Shown: piece after piece, positions 11,456 to 23,430 of the stretch | Layout: each line of letters opens with the position of its first letter | Position numbering within the stretch: the stretch's first letter is position 1 | Assembly: GCA_029964075.1 (NCBI GenBank) | Contig: CM057133.1 | Span: 12,858,699 to 12,922,698 of the forward strand | Length of the DNA stretch: 64,000 nucleotides | DNA from: Patiria pectinifera | Taxonomy: Eukaryota > Echinodermata > Asteroidea > Valvatida > Asterinidae | Direction: 5' to 3' | Translations under genes and position numbers: made by a program | Notes under the pieces: model-generated | What the model was told of the DNA's origin: nothing | The model's database searches: none | What the model saw: only the letters and a program-made list of their open reading frames with translations

Positions 11456-13334
11456 ACATTGCCCTCTGAAACGTGGTTTGCCGTGTTTATCTCGAGGTCA
11501 ATGTCGTCAGTATATAATACGACACTGTATTATTCTTGTTCAAGACTTGCGATCAAGAATTTATTTGAACAATGCATTTTTGCGGCTCATTTTTGGGTTT
11601 ATTTTTATGAGCCCTATTCGAGTAAACATTTACAATACAATGCGACTTTAGTGTGACGGAAAAAAGCGCAACCAGCACATTGCCGATCTAATCCCGTAAC
11701 ATCATCCGTTAATGTCGGTAGGCTACCCCTATCGATCATCGGTGTGCGGTTACCGGGTGTGCTCAGGGAAGGGAAGACGCAAAAGGCCGTGCATGCAAGC
11801 AAGTGTACCCGGCCGTCTGGCGCGGTTCGCATCGCATCGCATCGCGCTTGAGCTTCTTGCTTGGAACTGTGGCCCCGTATAAAGGTTCCACCCTGTTTAC
11901 CTTACTGGGTCAAGATGGCCGGGTGAAGTGGCCCCATCGGAGAGCGCTGATGGGCCGTTCTTACCTCTCAGCCTCCGTCTCAGTCCCGTGATGGTTCTTA
12001 CCGGTACTCGGTAAAACATTTTCTTCCCCTTATAGAGTAGAATATGCGGACAAATCTATGCGCCTGCAACATGGCCTGACAGGAGCAGAGCCTCGCCACA
12101 TTAATGCTATGTCCTTGAGTGGTCGTATTTATTCAAACATTGATCCGTTGGGAAGGCGACGGGAAAGTCCTCATAGTTCGCAACCCTAATGGTTTTTGTG
12201 TGAATTAAAGGGCGGCTATCTGTGCAGTTTGAATTCTACCTCAAGCAAACATAAATAGATTTCATTATGTTCAAAATATGTATATATTATGTTTTGTTGC
12301 CGTACAACAGTTTGCGGCGTATACAAACGTTTGCGTTTAGGCCTATCATGTTCCAACAGGCGTCCGGTGACTGTTGTCCATGTTATTATAAGGCTATATT
12401 CATCGGTATGACAACAAAAATGCCTAAACAGCCTCTGTGGTTCTGACTCCTGCTGTGATCATTCGTTTTCCGACAAGACATAACCACGAGTCCTCAGTTT
12501 TTCCTCTCCACGTTCACCAGCAAATGTCGGGGCTGCAAGTTTTGTTCTTTAACGTGAAGAAACCACTGTATTGGGTCTGAGCTGCAAAGTGCCCTTTCAA
12601 AGATGGCGACTGTATTAACTCCTATGACGTCACACGAAAACTGTATTGGATGCCACACAAGGTCCCGAAGCAAAGAAATTTCGCTCAAGATTTCACGTCG
12701 TTCATTCATATCGACGTTTACTTATTGTGATTCCCTCTCTCGTGGATGAGTCATTTTCAGGGTTTTTACCCGGGCTGCCCTCCCAGGGAGAAAATCCATT
12801 TGTCTTTTTAATATTTTTCTAAGCCGCAATCTCACACCGAGAACATTATTTTGTGAATCTACCCGAAGCCACATTAATGAGTAACTGGTTACCTAGATTT
12901 AACCACCGAGACGGATATCGAGGTGAGTTATGGCAACCTTGTAATTCCGTTCGCCCCCGTTCTGCCTGCGCGCGTGCACGGTGTCCGTTGCAGAAGATAG
13001 ATGGTGTTTCGACGCCGCCAGGAATTAAACAAAATCTTCCCCCCTCATAAATTGGGAGCTCGATTAGACACGGTGCGCGGGTTCCCAGGGACAGTGAACG
13101 TGTGTCTACATTCATTTCTGTCCGAGTTAACACCACGTGCCGTCCATTATGTTCTCATTATTGGCCAATCACAATCAGTGATCCAAAACGCGGAACCGTG
13201 CCTGAAATGCCGTCCTGGCCGGTACGAGAATGCCTATTGGACGGAAAGTAGATAATGAATGAAAGCGGCTTCGACTACCCGTAGTGGAGATGTTGACGAA
13301 GGTATCCGAGAGCCTGTGGTAAACCCACGATGGT
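11456..13334. other. Gene-free stretch
   Basis: No domain-bearing frame. A short GCATC tandem (TCGCATCGCATCGCATCGCG) lies near 11827-11846, and one TAGGCCTA occurs at 12338. Confidence 0.5.
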
Positions 13335-13410
13335 TTGCTCTGACTCGAACCCAAGATCACCAGCTAAAACAAGACGAAGTGCAGACGTCTTAGCATACAG
13401 GAAGGGTCGT
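13335..13410 (-). mobile_element. tRNA-like SINE fragment
   Basis: On the minus strand AAGACGTCTGCACTTCGTC precedes a B-box-like GGGTTCGAGTC (complement of 13342-13352). The AAGACGTCTGCACT word is shared with the tRNA-like unit at 57010-57088, so both probably derive from one tRNA-head family. No clean cloverleaf is present, so a functional tRNA is unlikely. Confidence 0.4.
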
Positions 13411-16204
13411 AGTGAGTTAAAAAAAATACCTAAAATCGTCCAAACTGATTGCCTTAACTCATTTATCGCGAACTTCTCATTTTGGGGGAGGGGTATCTCA
13501 TTCTTAAATGCCATCTTGAGGATTCCATGGGCAAGCACCGCATTTCTAAGCTTGCTTGTGCACCAGTCTTTTCTGACCTAGATGCAGTCAGGAGTAGGCC
13601 TCCTTTTTTCAAAAGCCTACTGTTGTGCTTTTTTTATCATAAAAGTGGATTTGAATTCACCGAGGCTTGTTATGCACATGAATAGCCTCAGCTATATTCA
13701 GCATTGCGTTCAGCTTCAGCCCTCCGACTGGAGTCTTTGATTTCGTATTCAACAATCATCTTTCAGTGACTGCTAAATATAGGTCAAACCCCCCTATACA
13801 ATCTTCCTTGGTCCTCAGAAATTATAATGAAATCAGGCAAAACAAGATATTGATTGAAGTCGATACGTTTCATGACGGTCTCAATTAATGTGAACACGGT
13901 GGGGGGATGTATTCACATTTCACTCTTTCGAATACTCGTCTGGACATAATGGTTTTGCAACATGCCGGAATTTTTTTGAATGCGTGTATTATCATTGCTG
14001 TTATAGCGACAACGCAAAAGAAATTCGCTTGAACAGACAAAAGCTGTTTTCCTTTTTCATTGACGACATGAAACTTGGACGTGACTCACTTCATTAAATT
14101 ATCACCATATCATACCTATATTTAACCACTTATTCAATAGAAATACCACACGATTTTATGTAAGAACTGTGGATGCATCCCTTAAAGGCAAAATTTGATA
14201 TTTTCGACCACCTTGTATTACTGCTTATATTTTTTTTTACTTCTCGTTCTCTGAGGTATTTTCTTTAAGCTGAATGGTTCTTCTTGAGTCCAGAGTGCTG
14301 AATGGTAACTCATAGCAACCGATGAAAACGCACGTGCAAATGAATAGATGCTTTTATCGGCTGACGCAACACGGGTTACATTTTTTGTTCGTTAGATATA
14401 ATATACATGCAGCCAAATTACTTGGATATACATGTATTACCCTAGTCTATAAGAGCGGGAAATGAAGATGGAAGTAGCCGTGAAAACCACTTGTCAACTC
14501 TGTCTCTTTTAACACCAACATTCCGGTTCAGAAACACCTCCAGCGCCCGGGGCCGGGGAAGACGGTGGAAAACCCGCTGCCTATCGATTTGACCCGTCCG
14601 GGTGTAGTACTGCTAAACGGAAAGTGCACATTAACGCGATAAAAAAATGAAAGGAAACAGGAACGATGTGAGACCGTCAGTCGCCAGAAAAAAAGACAAG
14701 ATTCTGACCAGCGCACGTACAGTGTTCGCCCGTCCCTTTCGGCATGGACACCTGTTCGCCAGAAGCCAGGAGGTTGTTGAATTACTAGTACACCCGCGGT
14801 CATCGCCGAGGAAGCGGCGGAGAATTGCTGTGACGGTTTGGGACCGACAGGTCAGGTTCGGTTAGTTACGGGTCCCTGTGTTACGGGGACCCGTGTCGTG
14901 GATGGACTTGACGCAGAGGTCGCTCACAGTTCGCCGCTGAAAAGAAAGCAAGGGTGTCCGTCCCCGGGCCCAGCTGCCCCGCGGAAGTTTATAAATTCAT
15001 TTCAAAGGCTTTCTGTCATCAAGTTGGCAGATCTACACCATTGATCTTTATACATTCTGGCCGAGTAGCACGCTGAGATTGTGGACTGAAGGCAAAAGGG
15101 CGCCATATTTGGGGGCCGGGGCAGGGTTAATCAAATCACGTGTCGTCTGTTGCGGTCTCGATTATAAGCGGCGGTGGCCCAAGTGTCTCACATTAGGTTC
15201 CACTCCACAAATTGGTCCTTGAGAAGGGTTCATTTCACGTGCTCAGTCGACATGCACTTATGCATGAGAAAGTATTTCAAAATTTCAAAATGTCGTCCAA
15301 TCAAAAGCTTTGCATGCGAGATAGCTACCGGTCCCCATAAACACTTATTTTATGGGCGCTGGAACCAGTCTAATGTTCAAACGATTGCAAATTTCATTGT
15401 TTTTGTGTGTGCTGAGATTTGCGCAATATGGTCATTGAGTTCGCATTCCAATTTTCGAGAACCTAACGGGACGATCCAAGAAACTGGAGGGAAAACCTGC
15501 ATATCCACCTATAGCGCCCTCTACCGTCAGAAAGATGAGTGGTGGAGAAACATAATTTTGGGGGTTAATACATTGGGTCTGGTATAAAATGTATCTCAAT
15601 CGCGTACCGTCAACTGGGGTAAATTTGGCAGGTTGTTTCTTCTTATATTGCATGGTCAAAAGTAAAACTAGCAAACTAAAACTTAGTAATAACAACTAAT
15701 TCGTTTTTTTAAATAGGATTTAGATAGAGCCTTCTAGTGTGCTGCCAAGGTTTCTCCGTATATTGGGGCAAGTTTGGCAGGATGTTGGAATCGAATGAAA
15801 TTGATATTATTCACAAACTTGTACCATTATAACCCTAAAGATAACCTTTGCTATAGCGATTCCAATTCCAAAGTTGCGGTGTTGTGGTTTGAGTCCCACC
15901 CTCGGCCTCTCGTGCTCAATCCCCAAATCAGCTCTCGGGACATGATTCTCATTCAGCCGGTGTGTGTGTACGTGACCGTCGAGGTCCCAGTGGATGGGTA
16001 GGCCTACTTACTCCTCTCAGTGTTTAACGAATCGTCTTTTGGGAACAAGCTTTTTTTCGGAAATCGCCATGAGCTGAATGATTGTTTTTCCAGGTTTTTG
16101 CCCCCGAATGATACCATTTCAGGAGAACTATTTCACAGGGTATTTGGTACCAGCCATGTCTTCACTTTGAGCAAGGGTTTTCCCTCATTTACTAGCAATG
16201 TTCC
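13411..16204. other. Gene-free stretch with a G+C-rich island
   Basis: The 14520-14990 interval is richer in CpG (for example CCGCGGTCATCGCCGAGG near 14794) than its surroundings and could be a regulatory island, but no exon is recognisable. The 137-codon frame at 15174-15587 (plus) has no domain I know. One TAGGCCTA lies at 15999. Confidence 0.45.
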
Positions 16205-16206
16205 TA

Positions 16207-16486
16207 CACTCTAAAAACAACTTCGTCAAAATATTGACTGGTTTTCCTAGTTATTGAAAATTGACTAGGAATTTAGGTAAACATGCAAAGTTTCATACTA
16301 TCTAGAAAAAGTTGTTGGTTTCGACTCCAAATTCAGTTATTGGCATAACTATTTTTCCCAAGTCAATAATACTGACTGGAAAATCTAGTCAGATTGACTG
16401 ATTTTCAGTTGTACCCAGCTGACCCTGAATGGCTAGTCAAATTTAACTGGTTTCTACTCAAATCTGACTAATGCTTTTTTTGAGTG
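16207..16486. mobile_element. 280-bp TA-flanked MITE
   Basis: The ends CACTCTAAAAA (from 16207) and TTTTTTGAGTG (to 16486) are inverted repeats, and each is bordered by TA (16205-16206 and 16487-16488), as expected for a Tc1/mariner-type non-autonomous element. The interior is unusual in being built from many short variants of TTGACTGG and TGACTAG in both orientations. No protein-coding potential. Confidence 0.65.
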
Positions 16487-16488
16487 TA

Positions 16489-17778
16489 CGTGCTTTAAGA
16501 TGTGTTGCAAATGTTAATTCCAAGGTATAATACTCAGTGTATAAAACACAGTGTAAAACACAGTGTACCCAACCTGTTACAGCGATCTTTCTGAATGCAA
16601 ATGAACATGAACAACAGCCACTGCAAAGGTTTATTTTATCGATCCAGCCTGGAAAACATGTATTAATGGGTAATTCAGGCGAGTTTGCCTAACACCCGAG
16701 CACAATGCATGCACGGGAGCACGGCAAACTAATATGCTGTCATATTGGTGCAAAACGAGCATCGATTTCGTTTCAAATTTCGAGGGAAAGTGTGCTGAAT
16801 CAACAAACCCGAGCCTCGCGATATAACATTTTTGTTCGCGCCCAATTATTGACTCACTTTTTTTTCTCCATGGTTACGCATCGATTGCCGAGGTTTTGTT
16901 CACAAAGAGGCGCCTATAAAAAGTAAAAATAGGGAATAAAGCTGCTGCAAACTGCCCACCGATTGGAGAGGAATGAAATGAAATGTACAGCTCGCAAACG
17001 GCAGGAGGGGAATGCTCTGAGAAAGAATCTAGGATGGACTCGTCAGGCCCTCTTACGTCTGCGAAAAGAAAAACAAACGGATCACATGTATAGGCCTCTC
17101 AAAAAATGACAATTAATCATATCTCAAATGATTATTCCCAATCAAAATGTTATATATATATACGTTACAGCGAGCCAAAGATTGGATGACGTCTTAGACC
17201 GTCTGCAGTGCTCGAATCACGGCTCGCTTAGTCTCGACGGAACTCGCTCAACAACCGCGTCCCAGACTTGACGAAATTCATCTGACAACATCAGCAATTT
17301 GCACGGCGGGTTTTTCTCTTCTACGAGACATAAACGTAAACTCACCCCTCTGGGTGCAAGGGGAGCTCCCCGTTGCTGAATCATTACGAAGAGAAAAGCC
17401 TATACGCGCGTGTTCCTAACGCACAGATCAGACATTAGCGGCATCTCTATGCGCGGGGGCACAATACTGTAGCCGACAAATCCTGCGAACGGACCATCCT
17501 CATTGTTTTTCTCCAGGCTGGTCGAGTCAGTCACCCCAGCCCTAGAGAAATACAGATAAAAAAAGGGAAGAGTGACTTGGACACAGCGAGTCCAGGAAAT
17601 ATGAAATAAATTCCCCCGACGCAGTGGGTTTATTTGTTTTTGACCTCTTGTATCACTTTTCGCTGAGAAGCCATATTAAAGCTCTTCATCTTACGACGAC
17701 TGTTCCATGCACGCTTTGCTGGGATCACAGAAATGAGCCCGAATCTTGTGGCAGAACTGATGAAGAGATCGTAAGCCT
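16489..17778. other. Gene-free stretch
   Basis: No recognisable gene. An AT run (TATATATATATACG) lies near 17152-17164. The 17130-17480 part is rich in CpG but contains no coding signal. Confidence 0.5.
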
Positions 17779-17786
17779 TAAGTTTA

Positions 17787-18544
17787 TTAGGGCGGATCCA
17801 GAACACAATTTTGGGGGGGGCCAAAAAAATTTCGGTCCCCCCAAAAAGTGAACATTTCATGGGGGCGTCAAGCAGGGGCAAAATTTGCTCTCAAAGTGGG
17901 GGGGACATAATCATAACTGATGCAAGCGGCGAGCCGCCCGAAGCTGGGGGGTGGGGGGCCCGGGCCCCGAAAAAAAAAAAAATTGGTCTAGATGTTCAAA
18001 GATAATAATTTAAACATAATTTTCGAGTTTTCTCAGCTAAAGGCATAAGAAAAATTTGTGAACATTGTTTTCGAGGTTGGAGTCATTGAATCAGCTACCA
18101 GAATTTTTGAGCTATAGCGGGGGGGGGGGGGCCTTTAAGGGGGCCAAAATTTTTTATTCCAATTTCTGATCACTTTTAAAATATTTTTTAGCAAAAAAAC
18201 ATTGTGTAGTATACATAATAGGCCCCATGGCGTCAGATCAAATGATAATTTTTTTAAAAAAAAATCAATCACACTGGGGGGACGGGGGGGGGGGCAGACA
18301 GGGGGGGGGGCGCCCCCCGCCCCCCCCCCCTGGTGGGCCACTGGGTGGCCCTGCCCCCTTAAGAAAAAGAAAAAATTCTGATTCTAGATACTCTTTTGTG
18401 CGGTCTGAAGCAATTTCTGACCCCTTTTACCATTTTTGAGGTGTGTGGAAAGATTGTGTTGTGTGTTAAATAAAAAAAAAAAAAAAAAAAAAAAAAATTG
18501 GGGTGGGGGGCCCGCCCCTTTGGCCCCCCCTGGATCCGCCCTTG
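17787..18544. mobile_element. hAT-type MITE with 8-bp target duplication
   Basis: The 15-bp ends TTAGGGCGGATCCAG (17787-17801) and CTGGATCCGCCCTTG (18530-18544) are inverted repeats with two mismatches at the tip. The 8-bp word TAAGTTTA lies directly outside both ends (17779-17786 and 18545-18552), the hallmark of hAT transposition. The interior is full of homopolymers: G runs near 17813, 18119 and 18285-18310, a C run near 18315-18330 and an A run near 18470-18497. It has no transposase. Inner GGGGGCCCGGGCCCC near 17955 may mark a second nested terminus. Confidence 0.8.
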
Positions 18545-18552
18545 TAAGTTTA

Positions 18553-20689
18553 TAGCCGTCATTTTACACAACGCGGCAACCTCTATAATATAATATAATT
18601 ACATACATTTATTTCAATGCTGCCTTAAAGGATGATGCGAAATGTTACATATTCAAATTGACAAGACATGTACAAAGATATATTTAGAATTGATATAATA
18701 GTGAACATTAACTAAATGGCAGCATCTAGGTCCAGGGTGAAGCATCAGCTTTTGGTCCCCAGCCTATGGAGAGACACGACTATGAACCTCCGTTCGCCTG
18801 TTTCTAATAATCCGGTGTCACATGAAATTTGAACTCCTACAAAATCTGGTCTCTTTTTTCACCTGATATGCACTCTTACCCTCAATCGTGACCTGTTTTG
18901 TTAATGCTCACTCAGGCATGTGCAATGCAAGCAATGAGTCCGCACTAAGCAGAGTCCAAATTTTACACTACACCGGCTTCACAATGAAGCACAATGGGGA
19001 AATACAGATTAAGCAAATATGATTACCGTGGATGTAATACTTCTATCGTTAATGCCGATCCAGCTGATCCAGCTGACCCACGCGATCGAATAGGAACTTG
19101 CACCCAAAAAAGGAAAGGGTAATTCAGATCAAAAAATTCACAAAGTGCAGGCCCATTGTGTCTTTTCAGGATGAGCCTTTTACAAACTTGAGATTGCTTT
19201 GTGCAGATGCTGGGAAGATGAAGTAATTGAGAGAATTACAACGCTCCACGAGCTGTACTGAAGAACGTGATGCAGCAGGATAAGAGGTTTAGCGACCTAA
19301 ATCACAATGCAGGCACTGTCAAGAAAATTGGAAAATCAAGTGTAAGAAATAGGGCAAAAAACAGCCACCGGCTTGTCTCATAAAACATAATTATTATGGA
19401 AAACAAATCAAGAATACAGCATTGTATAAGGCGTCGTCTCATGATATTGACATGTTTTAATAACTTAAAATGCATCTAACAATCGGCGAAACGGCGGTAT
19501 GTTGCACTCCCAGTCGTGCGCCATGTTTGGTCAGGGTCCCTGACGTCTCGCACGCTAAAAAAAAAAAAAATCGTACAATACCACTGAAATTTGGTGGGAT
19601 TTTTTGCATCGGACCGCAACTATTTCAATTTATGTAAGTGTAAATCGAATAGATTGCTGAGGGAATACTGCTCATAATTATGTACAAAGCCAAGTTCCAT
19701 AAGATTTGAAGCAAAACCAACCAAGTTCATTTTCAGTTCAAATGAAAAGCGGCTAATGACAATTTCGACCGAGATTCATAAAATTTGTTCTTACCCGTAC
19801 GTACAGTGTCTTGATGGGCCGGTGAAATACCAAATTGTCTCTCATAGTCTAAAATTTGATTGATACTAATAAGCCGTCGGTAAAAAAATCTTTTAAAAGA
19901 AACTCGTCTTGTAAAATAATGAACCACATGAGCGTTTTCATAAAAAGCGAATTGCCAATAAATGGGCTGCGATTTTGTGAGACAACTCCGTCCCAGCCGA
20001 GGGCCATTTTCTCTCGAAAGCACCTGCCTTTTAACGGCCAAAAAGGCTCTCCCCGTTGATATGAAATCATGGTTTTATGACTGTCTAATGGGATTTGCTG
20101 ACAAGCGCTCGGCAATTTATATCTGACGACCAAACACTGCAATCATATTTGACAAAAATACCCTATACTCTGTCGGCAGCACTGCAAATGCATTGTTTAC
20201 ACTGAAGCAGCAATGTTCATTATACTGGAAGGGTCTTTTTTCTCTGTGGACTGAGCAAGAAATATAGGAGATGTTGGATAATAATAAGAGTCAGTGAAGC
20301 GGACAAAATAAATGCCATGAACAGACGGGGAGGGGGCTTCCCTGTTCGATATTGCGATTGAGGCCCTGGCTTTCTGGGGCTCGTGGTTGAGGGATTATAG
20401 AATCGAGCTCACACTCCGGAGAACTTGTTTTCTTAGCGGTTTGTCTCGGTTTTTATTGCGAGCCGGGGAAGCGATCGAAGGACACAATGTGCGGAGATTT
20501 TGTTCTTGAATAAAAATAAAATGAAGAATAATAAAATGCGGACAAGATAAAAGGGGAGGAGTATTAGGAACTGGGGTATTAAAGATATGGCAACAAAACA
20601 AAAGAAACGCAGAGCCGAAAATTAAAAGACAAGTATACGCACGCGATCTTTTACAATCTCATTCGACTCTTGGCGCAGAGATTTTTTTT
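18553..20689. other. Gene-free stretch
   Basis: No recognisable gene. A short direct repeat GATCCAGCT lies near 19058-19075 and an A run near 19556-19570. The opposite-strand frames at 19733-20142 overlap in different frames and carry no domain. Confidence 0.5.
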
Positions 20690-21045
20690 TTTACTATTTA
20701 CCTTAAATGGTTATCATAATAAAAAAATCAGAAGACATATTAATTCAAGGAATATAGAAATTCGTATCTCGCGAAGCACGGTCACATGAACACAGCCTGT
20801 TTCGGTCAATTTGGGACAAGCAACACTAACTCGGATAAAGTACGACCTGAGAGAGAGGTTTTTTTAAATTACGCAAATAATTTTCAATTTTGCAAATTAG
20901 CAGATATATTAATTGAAGGAAACATAAAAACCATGTGTCACGAAACTCGGTCACATAACTTCTTCAGATAAATTCCGACCCGATTTGAGACCTAGGCAAC
21001 ATTAAAATCGAATAATGTACGACCTCAAAGTAAGAGAGTTTATGT
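20690..21045. repeat. Diverged tandem duplication, ~170-bp unit
   Basis: Two adjacent units share ordered landmarks: ATATTAATT-AAGGAA (20736 and 20905), CGGTCACAT (20779 and 20948) and GTACGACCT followed by a purine tract (20840 and 21017). The offset of 169 to 177 bp shows small indels between units. Many point differences indicate an old duplication. No reading frame survives. Confidence 0.65.
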
Positions 21046-23109
21046 TTTTTCCCTCAATTTTGGGACGAGTCGACGCGGCGCATTGCCTGAATTCATTAGC
21101 TGTTGGCAGTCGATTCGCGACACGGCAGGTTAGCAGCATGAGTGAGCGCTTAACATCAATCAACTTCAACCGGGGAGCTTAGGGGGAAAAACAACGATGG
21201 CGAAAAAACAATCTACCCAAAAGCTCATGTTTCAGTTTACACGTGCCAATCGATGCAACGGGTACTTTTTTTGGTGATTTTGTATTTTTGTTCCCCCGAG
21301 CTCGTTGGCTATCTATCATACGAATCCATCTAAAATTATTTACTCCGAGCTGTCGGAAAACAAATGGATGGGACCAGTTTGGCGGGGGAAATGTACAGAT
21401 TTATCAGATGAAAAGAGCACCTTCTAAGAAACTTCCTACCTCCATGATTAATCCATCTTAGGATATTTCTCTTTTAAATTTTACCTTGCCGGTAGTTGCT
21501 AGTATCATCATTTGTTTCAGTTTTATCAGAATATCAAATTGATGTAAGCTCTAGCGATCGCGTTTCAGCCTCTAGTTAAAGTGGTCTGAAGCCGAACGAA
21601 TGTTTGAAATGTTGACGGGATGGAATTTCCCATGGCCGCTTGCGGATCTCTTATTTATGCATGGCTATGCTCAGGTATTAACAACAGTGTGCGCACATGA
21701 TGACAATATACGTAGCCGTAGATCTGGACACGCGTTTCGGACACTAGCCAATAGGCCTACTCCATCGCCGCTTCAAATTTCACAACCAATTAAAATTAAA
21801 AAAGAAAGACCATGGTGCCTTGGATTGAAACAATCATGATCAGATAAAAAAAAATGTTGTCGACTCTAGCTCTTGACATTACGTCCATTCTAACTGTTTT
21901 AACGTCAATGTTCATTTTGTATGGTGAACCATTCTTCCATTCCCTGCCAATTTTGTAAAGGCCTTTTACGAGTACTTCTTCTTCTTCCAAGTTCTGTGCC
22001 AACTTCATATTGTTGAAGACTACAAGTACAAGGCACATTAACTGAGGCGACTAACGGCGCCTTGTGCTCTGATTCGCGTGTGATACAGTTACACCTGCTT
22101 GCAACTCGTAGTGTCAAGTGCACGATAAACGGCCAATAGAAGGACGCCTCAGACTAGTGATTAAGTTTTTGTACGGTTTTACGCGGGAATGACAGTCTAT
22201 AACTCGCGTCCAGCTCCACTTTCGCGCAGAACGGTCAGTGACGATCCATTGTGGACTCGGGGTGGACTCTACAGCTGTACGTGCGCTGAGTTTTAAGTCC
22301 TTCTGCTATAGGAACCTGGTATCTACTCGAGTATAGATCACCAGAAAGGTAAGCTCAACCTGGTAATATTAGAGAAGTTGACACCCGTTTTGGGCTGGCG
22401 TGCCAGAGTCCCTCGGAGCACACACGTATCGGGTACACAACTCAAGTCGATCCAGTTAGACTTTGGTTTCAGACATGTGAACTTTTAGGTATTGATTTTC
22501 AGCTGAGTGGATTCTGGAGTCGTTCCGAACGGCTGCTACTGCCGATCTTTCGACGACTTTCGCGCGTAGTCGTTCCTATTACTGTTTCAAACGTCGAAGC
22601 TAATTTAAATCTTGGGAACAAGTTGGTTCGGCGCGACACGTGAACGCCATGTCTGGAACGGTTCTTACCAATTAAAAAAAAAAGTTGTAGGCGTTGATAA
22701 CACCGTGTCCCTACCGATTCAAATTAACTTCTGTCAAGATGATGTATTTGTTGTTCTTCGGCCCTGCAACTTGCGCACGCTAAGGAAATCTAAACGTGTT
22801 CAGCAAATCGAAGTGCTTAACGACTCCATGAAACTGGATCCACATGACATTGTTTTTCCTCGCAGCATTGTAATTAAAATTACCACATGGGATTTATTCG
22901 CGACATTATTGATGCGTGGAGTGTGAAGAGATGGCATCATCAATTACTGCGCGCCGAAAATACTTTTTGATTAAGATTTTGAGATTGCTATTTAGGATAT
23001 CATTTGTCGTCTGTTGTTAATTGATACTAACATAGCTATCGTTTTTGTATCACGTAGACATGCATACAAGTTGACCATTTGAATTACACGGATCGTTGTC
23101 CGGTAGGCC
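21046..23109. other. Gene-free stretch
   Basis: No recognisable gene. The 104-codon plus-strand frame at 22612-22926 has ordinary composition but no domain that I recognise, so I do not call it. One TAGGCCTA lies at 21752. Confidence 0.45.
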
Positions 23110-23430
23110 GTTGACTCGTATAGTCGTAACTATCGATTATTCGAATCCGGAACCAGCCTTCAGAGGGTCAGGGGTTCGAATCCCGCTGCTGGTCATATGT
23201 TATGTCCTTGTGGGCAAGCCACTTCAACCCCCACTTGCCTCTCTCTACCCAGGAGTATAAATGGGTACCGGTATTAGCTGGCGAGTATACCTGCGATGGA
23301 CTGGCATCCCGTCCAGGGGGAATAGAAATATTCTCAGTCGTTTCATGCTACTGAAACCGGAGATAAACACCGGCCTGATGAGCCACATTGGCTCGGGACA
23401 GACTTCTCTACTTCCCCGGGTTGGTCGCAT
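23110..23430 (+). mobile_element. SINE-like element with Pol III B box
   Basis: A B-box word GGTTCGAATCC lies at 23173-23183, followed by a body of familiar SINE-type words: GTCCTTGTGGGCAAGCCAC, ACTTGCCTCTCTCTACCCAG, TATAAATGGGTACC and GACTGGCATCCCGTCCAGG. This string of words is common in marine invertebrate interspersed repeats (pattern memory). The upstream A box is not clear, and both ends are estimates. Confidence 0.5.

Noticed and set aside
22612..22926. 104-codon frame with fairly normal composition
   Set aside because: No recognisable family and no conserved neighbour; an exon cannot be excluded but is not supported.
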